This document shows positions 52,468-62,352 of a DNA stretch of 64,000 nucleotides, piece by piece; position 1 is the first letter of the stretch; every line of letters starts with the position of its first letter. The translations under genes were made by a program, and so were the position numbers. The notes under the pieces were generated by a model. That model was not told the origin of the DNA. It saw only the letters and a program-made list of their open reading frames with translations, and ran no database searches. The DNA comes from Sphingomonas sp. Leaf412. GTDB taxonomy: Bacteria; Pseudomonadota; Alphaproteobacteria; Sphingomonadales; Sphingomonadaceae. Location: contig NZ_LMQP01000002.1 of the NCBI RefSeq assembly GCF_001425405.1, positions 522,907 to 586,906 of the forward strand. Reading direction: 5' to 3'.

Positions 52468-52833
52468 ATGTCTGATGAAAAGGCAAGTGACCAAGCTAAA
52501 CTGAAGCGCCTTGCTAAGGCCCTCAGTACCTTCGTTGGCATTCCGCTCTACGAGGCATTTGATCAAGCGTCGCGCCTCGGAGGCTTCCGGGATTACGCGG
52601 AAGCCAGGCGCGCAATGGCGATCGGCTCGCCGGTACACGCAGTACGCGTTGAGCGTTCCCTTCTGACGAGCGACACAACTTGCTCCGCTCGCTCTCCTCA
52701 CCCTCCGATCCGGTGCGAGTTCCGCCCCTCGCAGTCGATGTGTCAGATCCATGATCACGGATCGCCGCAGGAACGCGCCTCCCGCCAAGATCAGGCCGCG
52801 TCGACTGAAGGCTCGTCTCCCATCGCCGACTGA
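52468..52833 (+). CDS. Small protein, possibly truncated, 121 aa
   Basis: The first 50 residues (MSDEKASDQAKLKRLAKALS, then YEAFDQASRLGGFRDYAEAR) resemble the N-terminal helices of plasmid- and island-borne proteins with a KALxxLGFxDWxxAR pattern. After that the sequence becomes Ser/Pro/Gln/Arg-rich and unlike any fold, as if the original frame had been lost. GGAG precedes ATG 52468. It is either a decayed gene or a small element gene upstream of the recombinase operon. Confidence 0.45.
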   Translation: MSDEKASDQAKLKRLAKALSTFVGIPLYEAFDQASRLGGFRDYAEARRAMAIGSPVHAVRVERSLLTSDTTCSARSPHPPIRCEFRPSQSMCQIHDHGSPQERASRQDQAASTEGSSPIAD

Positions 52834-52931
52834 ATAGAGAGACCAGTCGAGCGGAATTGGCTCGAAGCTCGCATAAGTATGATCATGGAGCGTAATCAAC
52901 GCTCCAGCGCACAACGGCGCGGAGGCGATCA

Positions 52932-55550
52932 GTGTCAGGTATAGATTTGGGCAGTCGACTTCGCGTTTTATTGGATGCCGACGGAGATCGAGTTGTCGCG
53001 ATCCGAAGCGGAAAGATAAGTAGGTCCCACTACGCGAAGCTTCTTGGCGTGAACCAATCCGCCTTGTCTTGGTACCGAGACGTTCTTGCCGAATACGAAC
53101 AACGTCTCGGCGTTGCGACCGGGCCCGTTCGACGTATTGAAGAAATGAGTCTCTGGCTGAACCGAGCCTACGATGCCGGCGAACTGAAGATCCGAGATGG
53201 CAAGATCGACCGAACCACGTTTCAACAACACTTCGAGCTCAAAGGTGGTACCTTTCTCACCAGACACCCGGAGTTACGGAAGCTGTTTGAGCGACTGGAC
53301 CGCCGAGCGGCGGCGGAAGGATACATAGAGGCTGCTGATCGGGAAACACTCGCCCAGATCGAGGCGGTCTTGGCTGGGCAGGTGACGCTCAACAAGGATC
53401 GCATGACGATCAGCAAGACGTGGCTTTCGGGTGTCTGCGGTGTTCCGGTGCATCGCCTGAACGGCCGGCCGTTCGGAACTGCATTGGCAGCGCGGCAGGC
53501 TCTCGTCACTCGCGAAGTTGAAGCAAGCCGCATCGACCCCTTCGTAAAAGGGCGCGTGTACGCCTTCAGCAACTTGTCTGCGCTCTGGTCCCGAGACCTG
53601 CTCGAGCGCATCGGCCGCCGGTTTAAACAGACCGCTGCTGGCTTGGCGGACCCCAAAAGGCCGTACCTGGAGTTCTGGCACGCCTTTGAATGGATCGGGC
53701 GAAGCGGGCAACCTGATTGTCGGGAGGTAGTCGCGGAAGCGGCGAAGCGCGGGCGGATATTGTCGGCGGCACGGTGGGCAGAGGCGCTATTCGCGTACCG
53801 CGACCATCTGATTGCCAAGATCTCGACCGGAACGTTGACCGAGAGCTCCGTGGATGGGCGCATAGCTGCCCTCAGGACCATGCTCGAGCTCTTGACCTCA
53901 GGGCAGGTGATCCCTGGCACGCCCATCCCGTTGCCGGGCGTCAAACATGCTCGCCGAATGGCTGGTCATCGGCTGAGCGTTGCTGAGGCGGGGGCGATCG
54001 ATGCCGAAGGCGGGCCCGACTACGTGGCGTTCGCTCGTGAACGGTTCCTGGCGGCATGCCAGTCTTCGAAAGTCGAGATTTCAGAGGGAGACTCCGAGGA
54101 TTTTTTAAACGGCATCGCCGCCGAGCTTCGACACTCGTCGGACCTGCCTGCCACTCCGGTCGAAGCCATACGACATATTCTCGAGCGCCGTCTCAGCACT
54201 TTGCGGACCGCTGCCGAGCGCATCGTAGCTGAGAACATCAATGCCTACGAGCGTGGACGAGAACTACTGGAGATGGCCAGCATCGACGGGGCCGAGTTTG
54301 AGCGTGCGTACCTTAATGCCCGTGCGGATCGCTTCCAACAGCGTAAGCTCGTGCGACACTTCTTCCCCGATCCCGGCAACATGTCGCAAGACGCTGCCAT
54401 CAAAGGCACAGCCAACCTGCTCAGCCTGATACGGCAACGTTGCGATGGTCTACCACCGGGGAACAAGCCACCCGTTGAGGGGTACGGTCAATTTTTCCCA
54501 AAGCGCTACTTGGAATACGGTGGGACGAGAACGATCGCGCCGATGTTGCTTCCTGTCCCGGACGCTTCTGGCGCGGTCCTGACGCTTTACATGATCGAGA
54601 GTGGCGCCAACATCAGCGTAGGACGAACGCTCGACCGAGAATGCTCCGAAAAGAGCGATCTAGAGGGACATCGCCGCATCACCGGTCACAAGGCCAGGGC
54701 GGACGGCAAGCCGATCATCGTCGACATTCCCGAGGAATCATCGGCGGTGCGCGCAATAGATTGGTTTACATCGGTCAGCGCCTGCCTGACGGTTCACGCC
54801 GACAATGACCGAGATCGGCTCTTTCTGCAGAGGATAGGCGATCGCGTCCAGTTGATGACGCCGCATTGGTATACCCACTGGTTTAAGCGTCTCGTCGCGC
54901 TCGAGCCCACGCTGGCGCACATCCGCCTCGTGCCGAGCATGATCAGGCCGAGTGTCCTCCTTCACGCCGCCTTAAGCAACGATGGGCGACTTATGGTGGG
55001 CATGGCCATCGGCCAACATGGCCTCGGCGTCACGCAGGGATACCAAGTGAAGTGGCCCACGAAGCTGCTTTACGACCAGAATATCGCGCGCTTCCTGAAT
55101 GCCTTCGAAACGTTGATCATGTCCGGGATCGAGGACGCCGCTTCGAAACTCGGGATCACGCCCGAGAAGTTCGCCGAACGCCTGACTAACCTTCGCTCCA
55201 CCGGCCTCGGCACCTTCTGCAAGAATTCCCGCGGCCGCCCCGGAGAGCAGGAGGCGAGCTGTTCCAAGATCGATTGCTGGAACGACTGCCCCAACCTTCT
55301 GATCGTGGCCGAGGTCGAGGCCATCGCTGCCATGCAGATCTGGCAGCGGTCCCTTCGAGAGATCCAAGGCGATTGGGAGCGAGATCGGCCCGAGCGTTGG
55401 AGCGAAGTCTGGCTCCCCTGGCTCTGCCTGACCGACGTCGTCGAGACGAAGTTGTCACGCGGTCCACTGGCCAAGATCTGGAGGCAGGCATGTCGGCGGG
55501 CGGATGAGATCCTTTCCGATCCGAACTTCGTTCCGCCCCGCCCGTGGTGA
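52932..55550 (+). CDS. Divergent tyrosine recombinase-like integrase, 872 aa
   Basis: The first protein of the recombinase operon. The N-terminal part shows three helix-turn-helix-like repeats (GKISRSHYAKLLGVNQSALS; GKIDRTTFQQHFELKGG; DRMTISKTWLSGVCGVPVHR). The C-terminal part has recombinase-like spacing: VPSMIRPSVLLHAALSNDGR (in place of HxLRH), then IGQHGLGVTQGYQVKW, with a His and a candidate nucleophile Tyr. A Cys cluster (CKNSRG, ASCSKIDCWNDCPN) follows. GTG 52932 has GGAGG six bases before. It resembles large proteins of multi-recombinase elements (possibly GmtZ-like), but the catalytic assignment is tentative. Four bases separate its TGA from the next ATG. Confidence 0.65.
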   Translation: MSGIDLGSRLRVLLDADGDRVVAIRSGKISRSHYAKLLGVNQSALSWYRDVLAEYEQRLGVATGPVRRIEEMSLWLNRAYDAGELKIRDGKIDRTTFQQHFELKGGTFLTRHPELRKLFERLDRRAAAEGYIEAADRETLAQIEAVLAGQVTLNKDRMTISKTWLSGVCGVPVHRLNGRPFGTALAARQALVTREVEASRIDPFVKGRVYAFSNLSALWSRDLLERIGRRFKQTAAGLADPKRPYLEFWHAFEWIGRSGQPDCREVVAEAAKRGRILSAARWAEALFAYRDHLIAKISTGTLTESSVDGRIAALRTMLELLTSGQVIPGTPIPLPGVKHARRMAGHRLSVAEAGAIDAEGGPDYVAFARERFLAACQSSKVEISEGDSEDFLNGIAAELRHSSDLPATPVEAIRHILERRLSTLRTAAERIVAENINAYERGRELLEMASIDGAEFERAYLNARADRFQQRKLVRHFFPDPGNMSQDAAIKGTANLLSLIRQRCDGLPPGNKPPVEGYGQFFPKRYLEYGGTRTIAPMLLPVPDASGAVLTLYMIESGANISVGRTLDRECSEKSDLEGHRRITGHKARADGKPIIVDIPEESSAVRAIDWFTSVSACLTVHADNDRDRLFLQRIGDRVQLMTPHWYTHWFKRLVALEPTLAHIRLVPSMIRPSVLLHAALSNDGRLMVGMAIGQHGLGVTQGYQVKWPTKLLYDQNIARFLNAFETLIMSGIEDAASKLGITPEKFAERLTNLRSTGLGTFCKNSRGRPGEQEASCSKIDCWNDCPNLLIVAEVEAIAAMQIWQRSLREIQGDWERDRPERWSEVWLPWLCLTDVVETKLSRGPLAKIWRQACRRADEILSDPNFVPPRPW

Positions 55551-55554
55551 GGAC

Positions 55555-57597
55555 ATGACCCATATCAACATCGCAGATGCTTTCCCGCCCTCGACGGAAT
55601 CCTCGACGCTGGCTGACCGGCGAACGGCAAGCTGGCTTCACGACGACTATGAGGCTCCGTCCTGGCGAGTTTCCAACACTCGGGACTCTGGCCGAACAGC
55701 CACGATCGACTTCAGGTTCATGCTGGCGAACGGAACGTCCCTTGTTGATGCCGCCAGCCTGTATGCCACGGTGAAGGAGTACGCATTTTGGGTCCGGGAT
55801 CCTCGATACAGCCGCATCGATGACGCTGTGACCCACAAGGCAATGGTTGGGAACTTGATGTATCTGGCTCACGCTCTGACCATCCGTGGAATATGGTCGT
55901 TCCGCCATCTGCAGCCGTACGAGATCGAAACGCTCGTGGAGGAATGCCGATACGGTACCGATGCAGTTACGCGAGCCTCGGACCGGGTTCAGGAATACTT
56001 CTACCAAATTGCTGCAGACGCACAATCGTCGTCCGAGCGCTTCAATGGCGTACCCGAGTATAGGAACGCCACCACTGGCTGGCGCACCTGCATGATCGAC
56101 AGCAGTGCGCTGACTAGACAGCTCTGCCTACCATCTGCGGTCAAGGGAATTCCGCGAGTGGCCGCGGCTATCGGCCGAGGTGCCGTGGCCAACGGACTGA
56201 GGACGCCTAGCGGAAAGGCAGAGGCGCCTGAGTTGCCGCCGCAAACGAACCAGTCGGTTCAAGCGGTGCAACGTTGGTTGGATCCGCTCGAACAACTGTA
56301 TGCCATGCGACTCCGGCTTAAAGCCGAGAAGATCGACGCCATCGCGTTCAAACCCTTCCCGAAAGGCGCTGCGAAGGTCGCCGCCGTCAAAGGCGTCGGA
56401 ACGGAGCGAACACCGATACCGCCACCTAAGCTCGCACTTCATCTTCTCGAGCACGCCGCCCGATGGATCTTTGATCCGGCTAAGGTGCCCGATTTTGACA
56501 TCGCTTATCGCGAGGATGTCCTTCCCCTGGCGACCGCCTGTTGGATAGTGATCGCAGCATTCTCAGCCCGTCGAGACGAGGAGATCGATGATCTCCAGGT
56601 CGGTTGCATTCGCGGCGATGCCGAGACCGGCTGGTGGCTGCATGTCTACATCGAGAAAACGTTGCAGCGGAAGGAATGGATACCGGTGCCGAGCTTGGTC
56701 GCTCGTGCAATCGAACTCCTCCAGGCGATGAGCCGCTCGGCGCGCGAGCGAACGGGCTCGGACGGATTGTTTCAGTGGTTGCGTCCGGACGGGGAGGTCG
56801 TCCGCATAGATGTCGGGCGACACCTGGATGCGTTTGCCGGGATTGTTGCAGTGCCTCCGCACCAGCCGCAGAATGGACCGGCTGCTGCGTGGCACTGGCA
56901 CCCGCACCAGTTCCGACGCTTCTTTGCCATCCTATACTTCTATCGCTTCGAAGGGGCGAGCATCGAAGCACTCGCACATCATCTCCGCCACTTCGATCTG
57001 AACGTCACTCGGGGATACACGACGCGAGATCCGGAGGTCGCTGCCCTGTGGACCGACGTAGAATGGGGCTACAACTCGCATGTCGCGAGGACGATCGCGA
57101 CTGGCGAGCGCTCGGTAGCAGGGTCGGCCGGCGAGCGGCTTAAACGAATGGCGAAGCGCTTAACCGATCTCTTCAAGAGGAGGCTCCAGGTGGTCACTCC
57201 TCATCGAGTCGGTGCCGCCGTCGCCATGGTCATGCAGCGCCAGGGAATGGTGCTCACGCCAAAGCCATGGGTAACCTGCTCCTGCCCAAGAACTCCGGAT
57301 GCAGCGAGGACGGCGGCGTGCCGGCGGGGAACGACCGCCGCGCCGGACATAATCGGCCCCGACTTCGCCCGCGCCGGTCCTTCCGTCTGCCCTGTGTGCC
57401 CGCATGCTCTAATCGAGGGCAGCCGTTCGTCATTCGTGGCGGTCGAAGTGGAGCAATTAGAAGGAGCGGTCGAGAGCGGCTCGCGTGCCGGTACGATGTT
57501 TGGGGCCCTTGAACAGGCGCGGGTCGTCGAACTTCGGCGATACGAGCAAATCTACGAGAACGCCCGCTCTCTTGATGCAAAAGGGTTATCCGCATGA
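55555..57597 (+). CDS. TnpB-like large tyrosine recombinase, 680 aa
   Basis: A tyrosine recombinase with a long N-terminal DNA-binding part and the full catalytic set: FSARRDEEIDDLQVGCI (Arg I), IEKTLQRKEWIPVP (Lys), WHPHQFRRFFAILYFY (HxxR), LAHHLRHFDLNVTRGY (His and Tyr nucleophile). A Cys-rich tail (WVTCSCPRTPD, CPVCPHALIEG) may bind zinc. Length and layout match TnpB of Tn554-type elements. Start ATG 55555 follows GGTGAGGAC. Its end overlaps the next gene by ATGA (57594-57597). Confidence 0.88.
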   Translation: MTHINIADAFPPSTESSTLADRRTASWLHDDYEAPSWRVSNTRDSGRTATIDFRFMLANGTSLVDAASLYATVKEYAFWVRDPRYSRIDDAVTHKAMVGNLMYLAHALTIRGIWSFRHLQPYEIETLVEECRYGTDAVTRASDRVQEYFYQIAADAQSSSERFNGVPEYRNATTGWRTCMIDSSALTRQLCLPSAVKGIPRVAAAIGRGAVANGLRTPSGKAEAPELPPQTNQSVQAVQRWLDPLEQLYAMRLRLKAEKIDAIAFKPFPKGAAKVAAVKGVGTERTPIPPPKLALHLLEHAARWIFDPAKVPDFDIAYREDVLPLATACWIVIAAFSARRDEEIDDLQVGCIRGDAETGWWLHVYIEKTLQRKEWIPVPSLVARAIELLQAMSRSARERTGSDGLFQWLRPDGEVVRIDVGRHLDAFAGIVAVPPHQPQNGPAAAWHWHPHQFRRFFAILYFYRFEGASIEALAHHLRHFDLNVTRGYTTRDPEVAALWTDVEWGYNSHVARTIATGERSVAGSAGERLKRMAKRLTDLFKRRLQVVTPHRVGAAVAMVMQRQGMVLTPKPWVTCSCPRTPDAARTAACRRGTTAAPDIIGPDFARAGPSVCPVCPHALIEGSRSSFVAVEVEQLEGAVESGSRAGTMFGALEQARVVELRRYEQIYENARSLDAKGLSA

Positions 57598-58166
57598 GCA
57601 TGGACGACTGGGGTGTCGCCGATCTTGTCAGGGTCGTCTCTCGTGCGAAGGTGCCCTCCGTGGCGGAACGGATCGAGCGCCGCATCGAGTTGCTCAGCCA
57701 ATGGCTTCAACACGGCGTCCCGCCGGGGAAGACGATTCCCTCAAGCCTCAACAAGGCTCGTGAATGGGATGATGCCGAGCTCGGCATAACCCCGATCGGT
57801 TCAGCGGGCGACTTCGTGACCACCAACAAGACTCATGGGCCGCGCATCGAGGCCTTCGACAAACTCCGCAAAATGGCTCTCAAACGCTATGGGCTCCCAC
57901 CAGGGCATAAGAAGCAAGGACGCGGTCAGAGAGCCAATACTTCATCCACCAAGATGATCGATCGCACGATCTCTGACCTGCACATTACGGCTGCCGTCTC
58001 TCAGTGGCATTCCGAAAGAGACCAGCGGCTGGCGGAGCAGGCACGTGCGAATGCCGCTGAGGGCCGGAGCATTCAACTGCTCCAGGAGAATGCCGAAAGG
58101 GACGTCCTCATCGCCGACCTGAGGCGACAACTTGCTTCTCATAGGGGACTGAGGGCTGTTGAATGA
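57594..58166 (+). CDS. TnpC/GmtX-like small accessory protein, 190 aa
   Basis: A hydrophilic helical protein: MSMDDWGVADLVRVVSRAKV, a basic middle (GHKKQGRGQRANTSSTK) and a C-terminal coiled coil (QLLQENAERDVLIADLRRQL). TnpC of Tn554 and the accessory proteins of other recombinase trios have the same place and a similar coiled-coil end, and influence orientation or efficiency of integration. ATGA overlaps join it to both neighbours. Confidence 0.65.
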   Translation: MSMDDWGVADLVRVVSRAKVPSVAERIERRIELLSQWLQHGVPPGKTIPSSLNKAREWDDAELGITPIGSAGDFVTTNKTHGPRIEAFDKLRKMALKRYGLPPGHKKQGRGQRANTSSTKMIDRTISDLHITAAVSQWHSERDQRLAEQARANAAEGRSIQLLQENAERDVLIADLRRQLASHRGLRAVE

Positions 58167-58627
58167 GATTCGAACAACTCGAGAGCATCTGGGCGGACGA
58201 CCTTACTGGACTGTCGAACTCTGACAAAGCTCGGGTATATTACGAGCGCGCCAAGCAGGTCGTCACCAAGGCACTTGTGGACCCCGCCGAGCGGACCAAA
58301 GCGGTTTTTGGAGGTCGCTTCCGTCGAGCGTACCTCGTCGAGAGGATTGGGTCCGGCCCAGCTGTCACAACCCAAAACCCGGACATAAAAAAGTTACTCG
58401 CTGACACCGACGTCAAACTGGCGAGGGGTGCGCCATCAATCTGTTCGTCGCCTCGCCCGAGTCCTGGCGATCAAATACCCGAGCTCCGTCAGGCGATGGC
58501 CCTAATCAATGACCTGAGACGTCAGCTCGACGTACAACAGGCTGAGAACGTCGATCTACGACGACAGTTGCGAGAAGCTGGTTGGGCGGAACTGGAGCTG
58601 CCTGGGCACGGTCGATTGCCATGGTGA
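58163..58627 (+). CDS. Second small coiled-coil accessory protein, 154 aa
   Basis: It begins MRFEQLESIWADDLTGLSNS, has a central segment of unknown fold, and ends in a coiled-coil region (AMALINDLRRQLDVQQAENV, DLRRQLREAG). Although not clearly homologous to the 190-aa protein, it shares the DLRRQL coiled-coil ending. It overlaps the preceding gene (ATGA) and the helicase (ATGGTGA, 58621-58627). The role is inferred from the operon: an accessory factor for recombination. Confidence 0.65.
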   Translation: MRFEQLESIWADDLTGLSNSDKARVYYERAKQVVTKALVDPAERTKAVFGGRFRRAYLVERIGSGPAVTTQNPDIKKLLADTDVKLARGAPSICSSPRPSPGDQIPELRQAMALINDLRRQLDVQQAENVDLRRQLREAGWAELELPGHGRLPW

Positions 58628-60885
58628 CCCAGGCAGGCCAACTCGTCACGTACCGTGTTGACGCCGTTCGGTTCCAAAAGGCTGGACTTGGAGCTGTGCT
58701 GGTCGTCGTCGCCATCGCTCGAGGCGGCAGTGTCAGCGAGCGCCTGATACTTCGCGTACCGGGGAGGCTCTACCAGAACTATCGTCCATTCCATGTATCC
58801 CAGACATTGCGCGCCCGCGGGCGAGAAGTATCTTGGAGCAATCGACTTACATGGGCAGAAGAACTACAGATCGAGGTCCTCGAATGGTTCGAAGTTCGGC
58901 CCCGTGGCGCCAACTGGATCGACTTCGTGTCGGCCAGCCCAAATTTTAAAGGGATCGGCCGCAGAACGGCTGAAGCCGTCTGGCGAGCCGTGGGTGACCA
59001 ACTATTCGACATCCTGCCGAAGGGCGACTTTAGCGTTCTTGCTTCAGCGGTACCCGGTTTGGGCGCGCAGCGGGCCCGCGTAATCATCGAGGGTTGGGCG
59101 GCATCGGGTCAGGACCGCTTGATCGAGTGGCTCGACGAGCGGGGGCTGCCGCGAAGGCTTAGCGACTCGATGCTGAGTGCGTACGCGAACCAGGACTTGG
59201 CGGTGTCCAGCCTAACCTCGGACCCTTACCGGCTGCTGGTCTTCGGGGTACCGTGGAAGGACGTCGACGAAATCGCTCGTTCGGGGTTAGAAGTCGGGCT
59301 TGATGACCGTCGCCGACTGCACGGCGCCGCCGTCGAGGTTCTCATGAACGATTACCGTCGAGGGGATACGGCCTCGACAGCGCGGTCGCTTAAGTCGGGG
59401 GTCAGACACTTGCTCGGTGCTACACACGAGCAAACGGAACGTGCGCTGCGACAGGTGTTCACAGACGGTGGTTTCGTCCAGACCAGCAAAGATCTGTTCC
59501 AGCTGCGCGGTGTCCATGTCATGGAACGGGCGATTGCCACAGATATTCGCGCGCGGTGCACAGACGTACAGCCAAGATTCGAACTCGAATGCGACGCTGC
59601 CATCAAGTCGTTTGAACGACAGGGAAGCAGGGCGTTCAAGCTGGCGGAGAAGCAGCGCGCGGCGGTCCGCAGCGCTATTGAGTTGCCATTGTCCATCGTG
59701 ATCGGCGGAGCCGGAACCGGTAAGACAGCATGTCTCGCTGCCCTTCATCACGCCGTTGAACAGATTCAGGGCCGAAAGGACGCCGTCCTCCAGATGGCGC
59801 TCGCCGGGCGAGCAGCCAAGAGGATGCGTGAGGCGACCGGGAGAGACGCCCTAACCATCGCCGGTTTTCTGCACACTGTGGAACAGAGTCGCATAGCGCA
59901 GGCCACTCATGTCATCATCGATGAGGCTTCGATGTTAGACGTGCCGAGCTTCTATGCCGTTCTCAGACGTCTGAAGGGGCGAGCAAACCTCGTGCTCGTC
60001 GGAGACGACTTCCAGTTGCCGCCGATAGGAGGCGGAAAGATCCTTCATCTTTTGAACGCGCGCGAGGAGTTTCCAATCACGGTCCTCGACCGGATTTGGC
60101 GACAGGAGGAGGGCAACTCGATCCGGGACGTCGCCAGCGCTGTTCGGATGGCAGAGATCGATCATCCGCCGGTCTTCGACGGACCCGCAGATGGCGTCTT
60201 TATGATGCCTCCCGGGGGAGATGCAGTCAAAGCCACCTGTTTGGCTTTCGCCGTTCTCGGAGGAACCGACGATCAAAGTGACCTCTGCGTCATTGCTCCT
60301 CGTCGTCGCACCGGGCTCGGCAATGCCCTGAGCATCAATACCGCAATCCACGAGACCTTTTTCGGTGCGCGGGACGTTGTGAAGGATGAAGCGGGAGACA
60401 CCGGGTTCTGCTTGGGCGATCGGTTCGTCTGCGATATGAACCACTGGGATGTGGACCTGATGAACGGTAGTCTCGGCCGTATCCTTCGCTTGGCGACGAA
60501 AGAAGAGATCGATCAAAGCCGCCGAGAGCACGAGGCGCGTGGCGCCGGTCACGGCGCTCTGCCGTTAGTGTTGGTGGAAGTCGATGGAACGACACGCCTT
60601 TTGCAACATCGACATTTGGCAAGCTGTTCGCGGGGCTACGCTCTGACTTGCCATCGGGCTCAAGGATCCGACTTCGACCGCGTCATCATCATCCTCGACG
60701 ACGATATGGATCGAAGCTGGCTCTACACGGCGATTACTCGTGGAAGGCGCCAGGTCGTGCTTGTTGGAGAGCCGGACCAATACTGCCGTATCGTTAGATC
60801 CAAGCCGAAGGTCGATCGAAGGCGCGTTGCGCTGGACGTCCTCCTCGCGGCTCACACATCAGCGGGCGCCTCCTCATATGCCTGA
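58621..60885 (+). CDS. RecD-like SF1 helicase of the recombinase operon, 754 aa
   Basis: The N-terminal half has helix-hairpin-helix-type repeats (NFKGIGRRTAEAVWRAVG, VPGLGAQRARVIIEGWA), as in RecD2. The helicase core has KLAEKQRAAV (Q motif), IGGAGTGKTACLAAL (Walker A), HVIIDEASMLDVPSF (Walker B), VGDDFQLPPIGGG, ALTCHRAQGSDFDRVII and LYTAITRGRRQVVLVG. It is a 5'-3' SF1B helicase by family. The ATG at 58621 overlaps the upstream stop; the earlier frame start at 58582 is less likely. A helicase inside a recombinase operon is unusual. Confidence 0.88.
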   Translation: MVTQAGQLVTYRVDAVRFQKAGLGAVLVVVAIARGGSVSERLILRVPGRLYQNYRPFHVSQTLRARGREVSWSNRLTWAEELQIEVLEWFEVRPRGANWIDFVSASPNFKGIGRRTAEAVWRAVGDQLFDILPKGDFSVLASAVPGLGAQRARVIIEGWAASGQDRLIEWLDERGLPRRLSDSMLSAYANQDLAVSSLTSDPYRLLVFGVPWKDVDEIARSGLEVGLDDRRRLHGAAVEVLMNDYRRGDTASTARSLKSGVRHLLGATHEQTERALRQVFTDGGFVQTSKDLFQLRGVHVMERAIATDIRARCTDVQPRFELECDAAIKSFERQGSRAFKLAEKQRAAVRSAIELPLSIVIGGAGTGKTACLAALHHAVEQIQGRKDAVLQMALAGRAAKRMREATGRDALTIAGFLHTVEQSRIAQATHVIIDEASMLDVPSFYAVLRRLKGRANLVLVGDDFQLPPIGGGKILHLLNAREEFPITVLDRIWRQEEGNSIRDVASAVRMAEIDHPPVFDGPADGVFMMPPGGDAVKATCLAFAVLGGTDDQSDLCVIAPRRRTGLGNALSINTAIHETFFGARDVVKDEAGDTGFCLGDRFVCDMNHWDVDLMNGSLGRILRLATKEEIDQSRREHEARGAGHGALPLVLVEVDGTTRLLQHRHLASCSRGYALTCHRAQGSDFDRVIIILDDDMDRSWLYTAITRGRRQVVLVGEPDQYCRIVRSKPKVDRRRVALDVLLAAHTSAGASSYA

Positions 60886-62263
60886 GCCGGACATTGCGAC
60901 CGGACTGATCGTCCTCACCGACGCGACCTGCGTTATCAAAGGACGGTCCTACGCCGGAATCCCTACTATCGTTTGGAAAGACGGCATCGATGAGGACGCT
61001 TCAGACTGGTTTCGCGACCTTGTGGTCCGCGATGGACTGGCCACCAGCAGCGTAGAAGAATACGCGAATATCCTCCGGCCCTTTCTGCGTCTTTGCCGCG
61101 CGAGGAAGAGAAACTGGAAGACAGTCGATGATGACTTTTTACTAATATGGCGAGGAGAACTTCATCGCGGCCGAGGAGTGGCGATCCCTAGGGTGAATAC
61201 TTCCATGGATGTGATCTTTAATTTCTATCGCTGGGCGGAAGAAACGAGGCGAATTCGCTATCACGTCGGCATTTACGCCGACGATGAAATGCCTACCCAT
61301 GTAAGAGAACACGGCTTCGCCATAACTGCCAAACGAACCTTCCGGAAGACGCGACATGGACGAGTGTTCGCGAGTTGGTCGACGAAGCTTAGGCTTGCTG
61401 GTGGAAACCAGAGTTCTCGCCTTCGCCACACGCCATCCGAGGAAGAGACACGCCGCGCCCACGAACTCGTTGCCGAGCAACCTTTAGGTGAGCGGGACGC
61501 GCTGATGTTCTCTTGGGCGGAGGAGGTCGGTACGCGCCGCGCGGAGATGCTACAAATCCGCAAGTCGCACATGCCGACCCCGGAGCAACTCGAGCAATTG
61601 GTTGAGCGAGGAGAGGAATTGTGTATCGAGCTCAAGCGCAAAGGCGGCAAAATGAAACCCCTCTACGCATCGCCAGACCTAATCATCCGAACAATCGATT
61701 TTATCGAAGTCGGCAGAGCAGAGATCGTCAATGCCTGTAGGGCTAAGATTTTTGATTATCGCGAACCGGATGAGGTATTCATCTCAACTCGCACCGGTCT
61801 TGTCTTGCATCGCGACAGTGTGACATCCATCGGTGCAAAAGCCTTCGAGGGAGCGGGCATTAAGAACGCGAACATACACCGGTTACGGGCGCGAAAAGCC
61901 GTAGAGGTCGTCGAAACGCTCGTTGAAGCGGTATTCAGCGGTGAGATGATCGGCTCGGAGACGAGTTGGATCGAAACCATTCTCACGATCGCGGCCGAGC
62001 GCATGGGGCATATGAGCCCAGAGTCTCTGCGCCCTTACCTGAATTATGTGCTCAGGAGACGGATCGAGAAGTCTGACGCGAACGCGGTGGCGAAGCTAAA
62101 AGCGAAGCGCCGCCAGCTCGAAGCGCATGTAGGAACGCTCGCTCGTCGCTTGTCGCAGCACGCCGAGCTTCATCGCGCTTCACGGATGATCGCGGAGTCG
62201 AGAACTAACGAAGCGGTTTTAGCGCTGCGGCGGATCGCTGACGAGCTCGCTCTCACTGCGTAG
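60878..62263 (+). CDS. TnpA-like tyrosine recombinase, 461 aa
   Basis: A canonical tyrosine recombinase: N-terminal SAM-like core-binding domain (LATSSVEEYANILRPFLRLC), then EEVGTRRAEMLQIR (Arg I), LKRKGGKMKPLYA (Lys), NIHRLRARKAVEVV (HxLR) and ERMGHMSPESLRPYLNYV (His and Tyr). It ends with a coiled-coil tail. The ATG 60878 overlaps the stop of the helicase (eight bases). It resembles TnpA of Tn554-type elements in length and motifs and is the best candidate to cut at the thyA junction, about 600 bp away. Confidence 0.92.
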   Translation: MPEPDIATGLIVLTDATCVIKGRSYAGIPTIVWKDGIDEDASDWFRDLVVRDGLATSSVEEYANILRPFLRLCRARKRNWKTVDDDFLLIWRGELHRGRGVAIPRVNTSMDVIFNFYRWAEETRRIRYHVGIYADDEMPTHVREHGFAITAKRTFRKTRHGRVFASWSTKLRLAGGNQSSRLRHTPSEEETRRAHELVAEQPLGERDALMFSWAEEVGTRRAEMLQIRKSHMPTPEQLEQLVERGEELCIELKRKGGKMKPLYASPDLIIRTIDFIEVGRAEIVNACRAKIFDYREPDEVFISTRTGLVLHRDSVTSIGAKAFEGAGIKNANIHRLRARKAVEVVETLVEAVFSGEMIGSETSWIETILTIAAERMGHMSPESLRPYLNYVLRRRIEKSDANAVAKLKAKRRQLEAHVGTLARRLSQHAELHRASRMIAESRTNEAVLALRRIADELALTA

Positions 62264-62352
62264 CAAATCAAGCCAACATCCAGATCGGACCGAGCAAGCC
62301 GTAGGACTAGCAACTGGCGATCCGCATCCTCTAAAAGTAAAGTTGAGGCAGC

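Noticed and set aside
52417..52914. 165-codon minus-strand ORF opposite the small gene at 52468
   Set aside because: No recognisable motif; the plus-strand frame has the better start and a family-like N-terminus.
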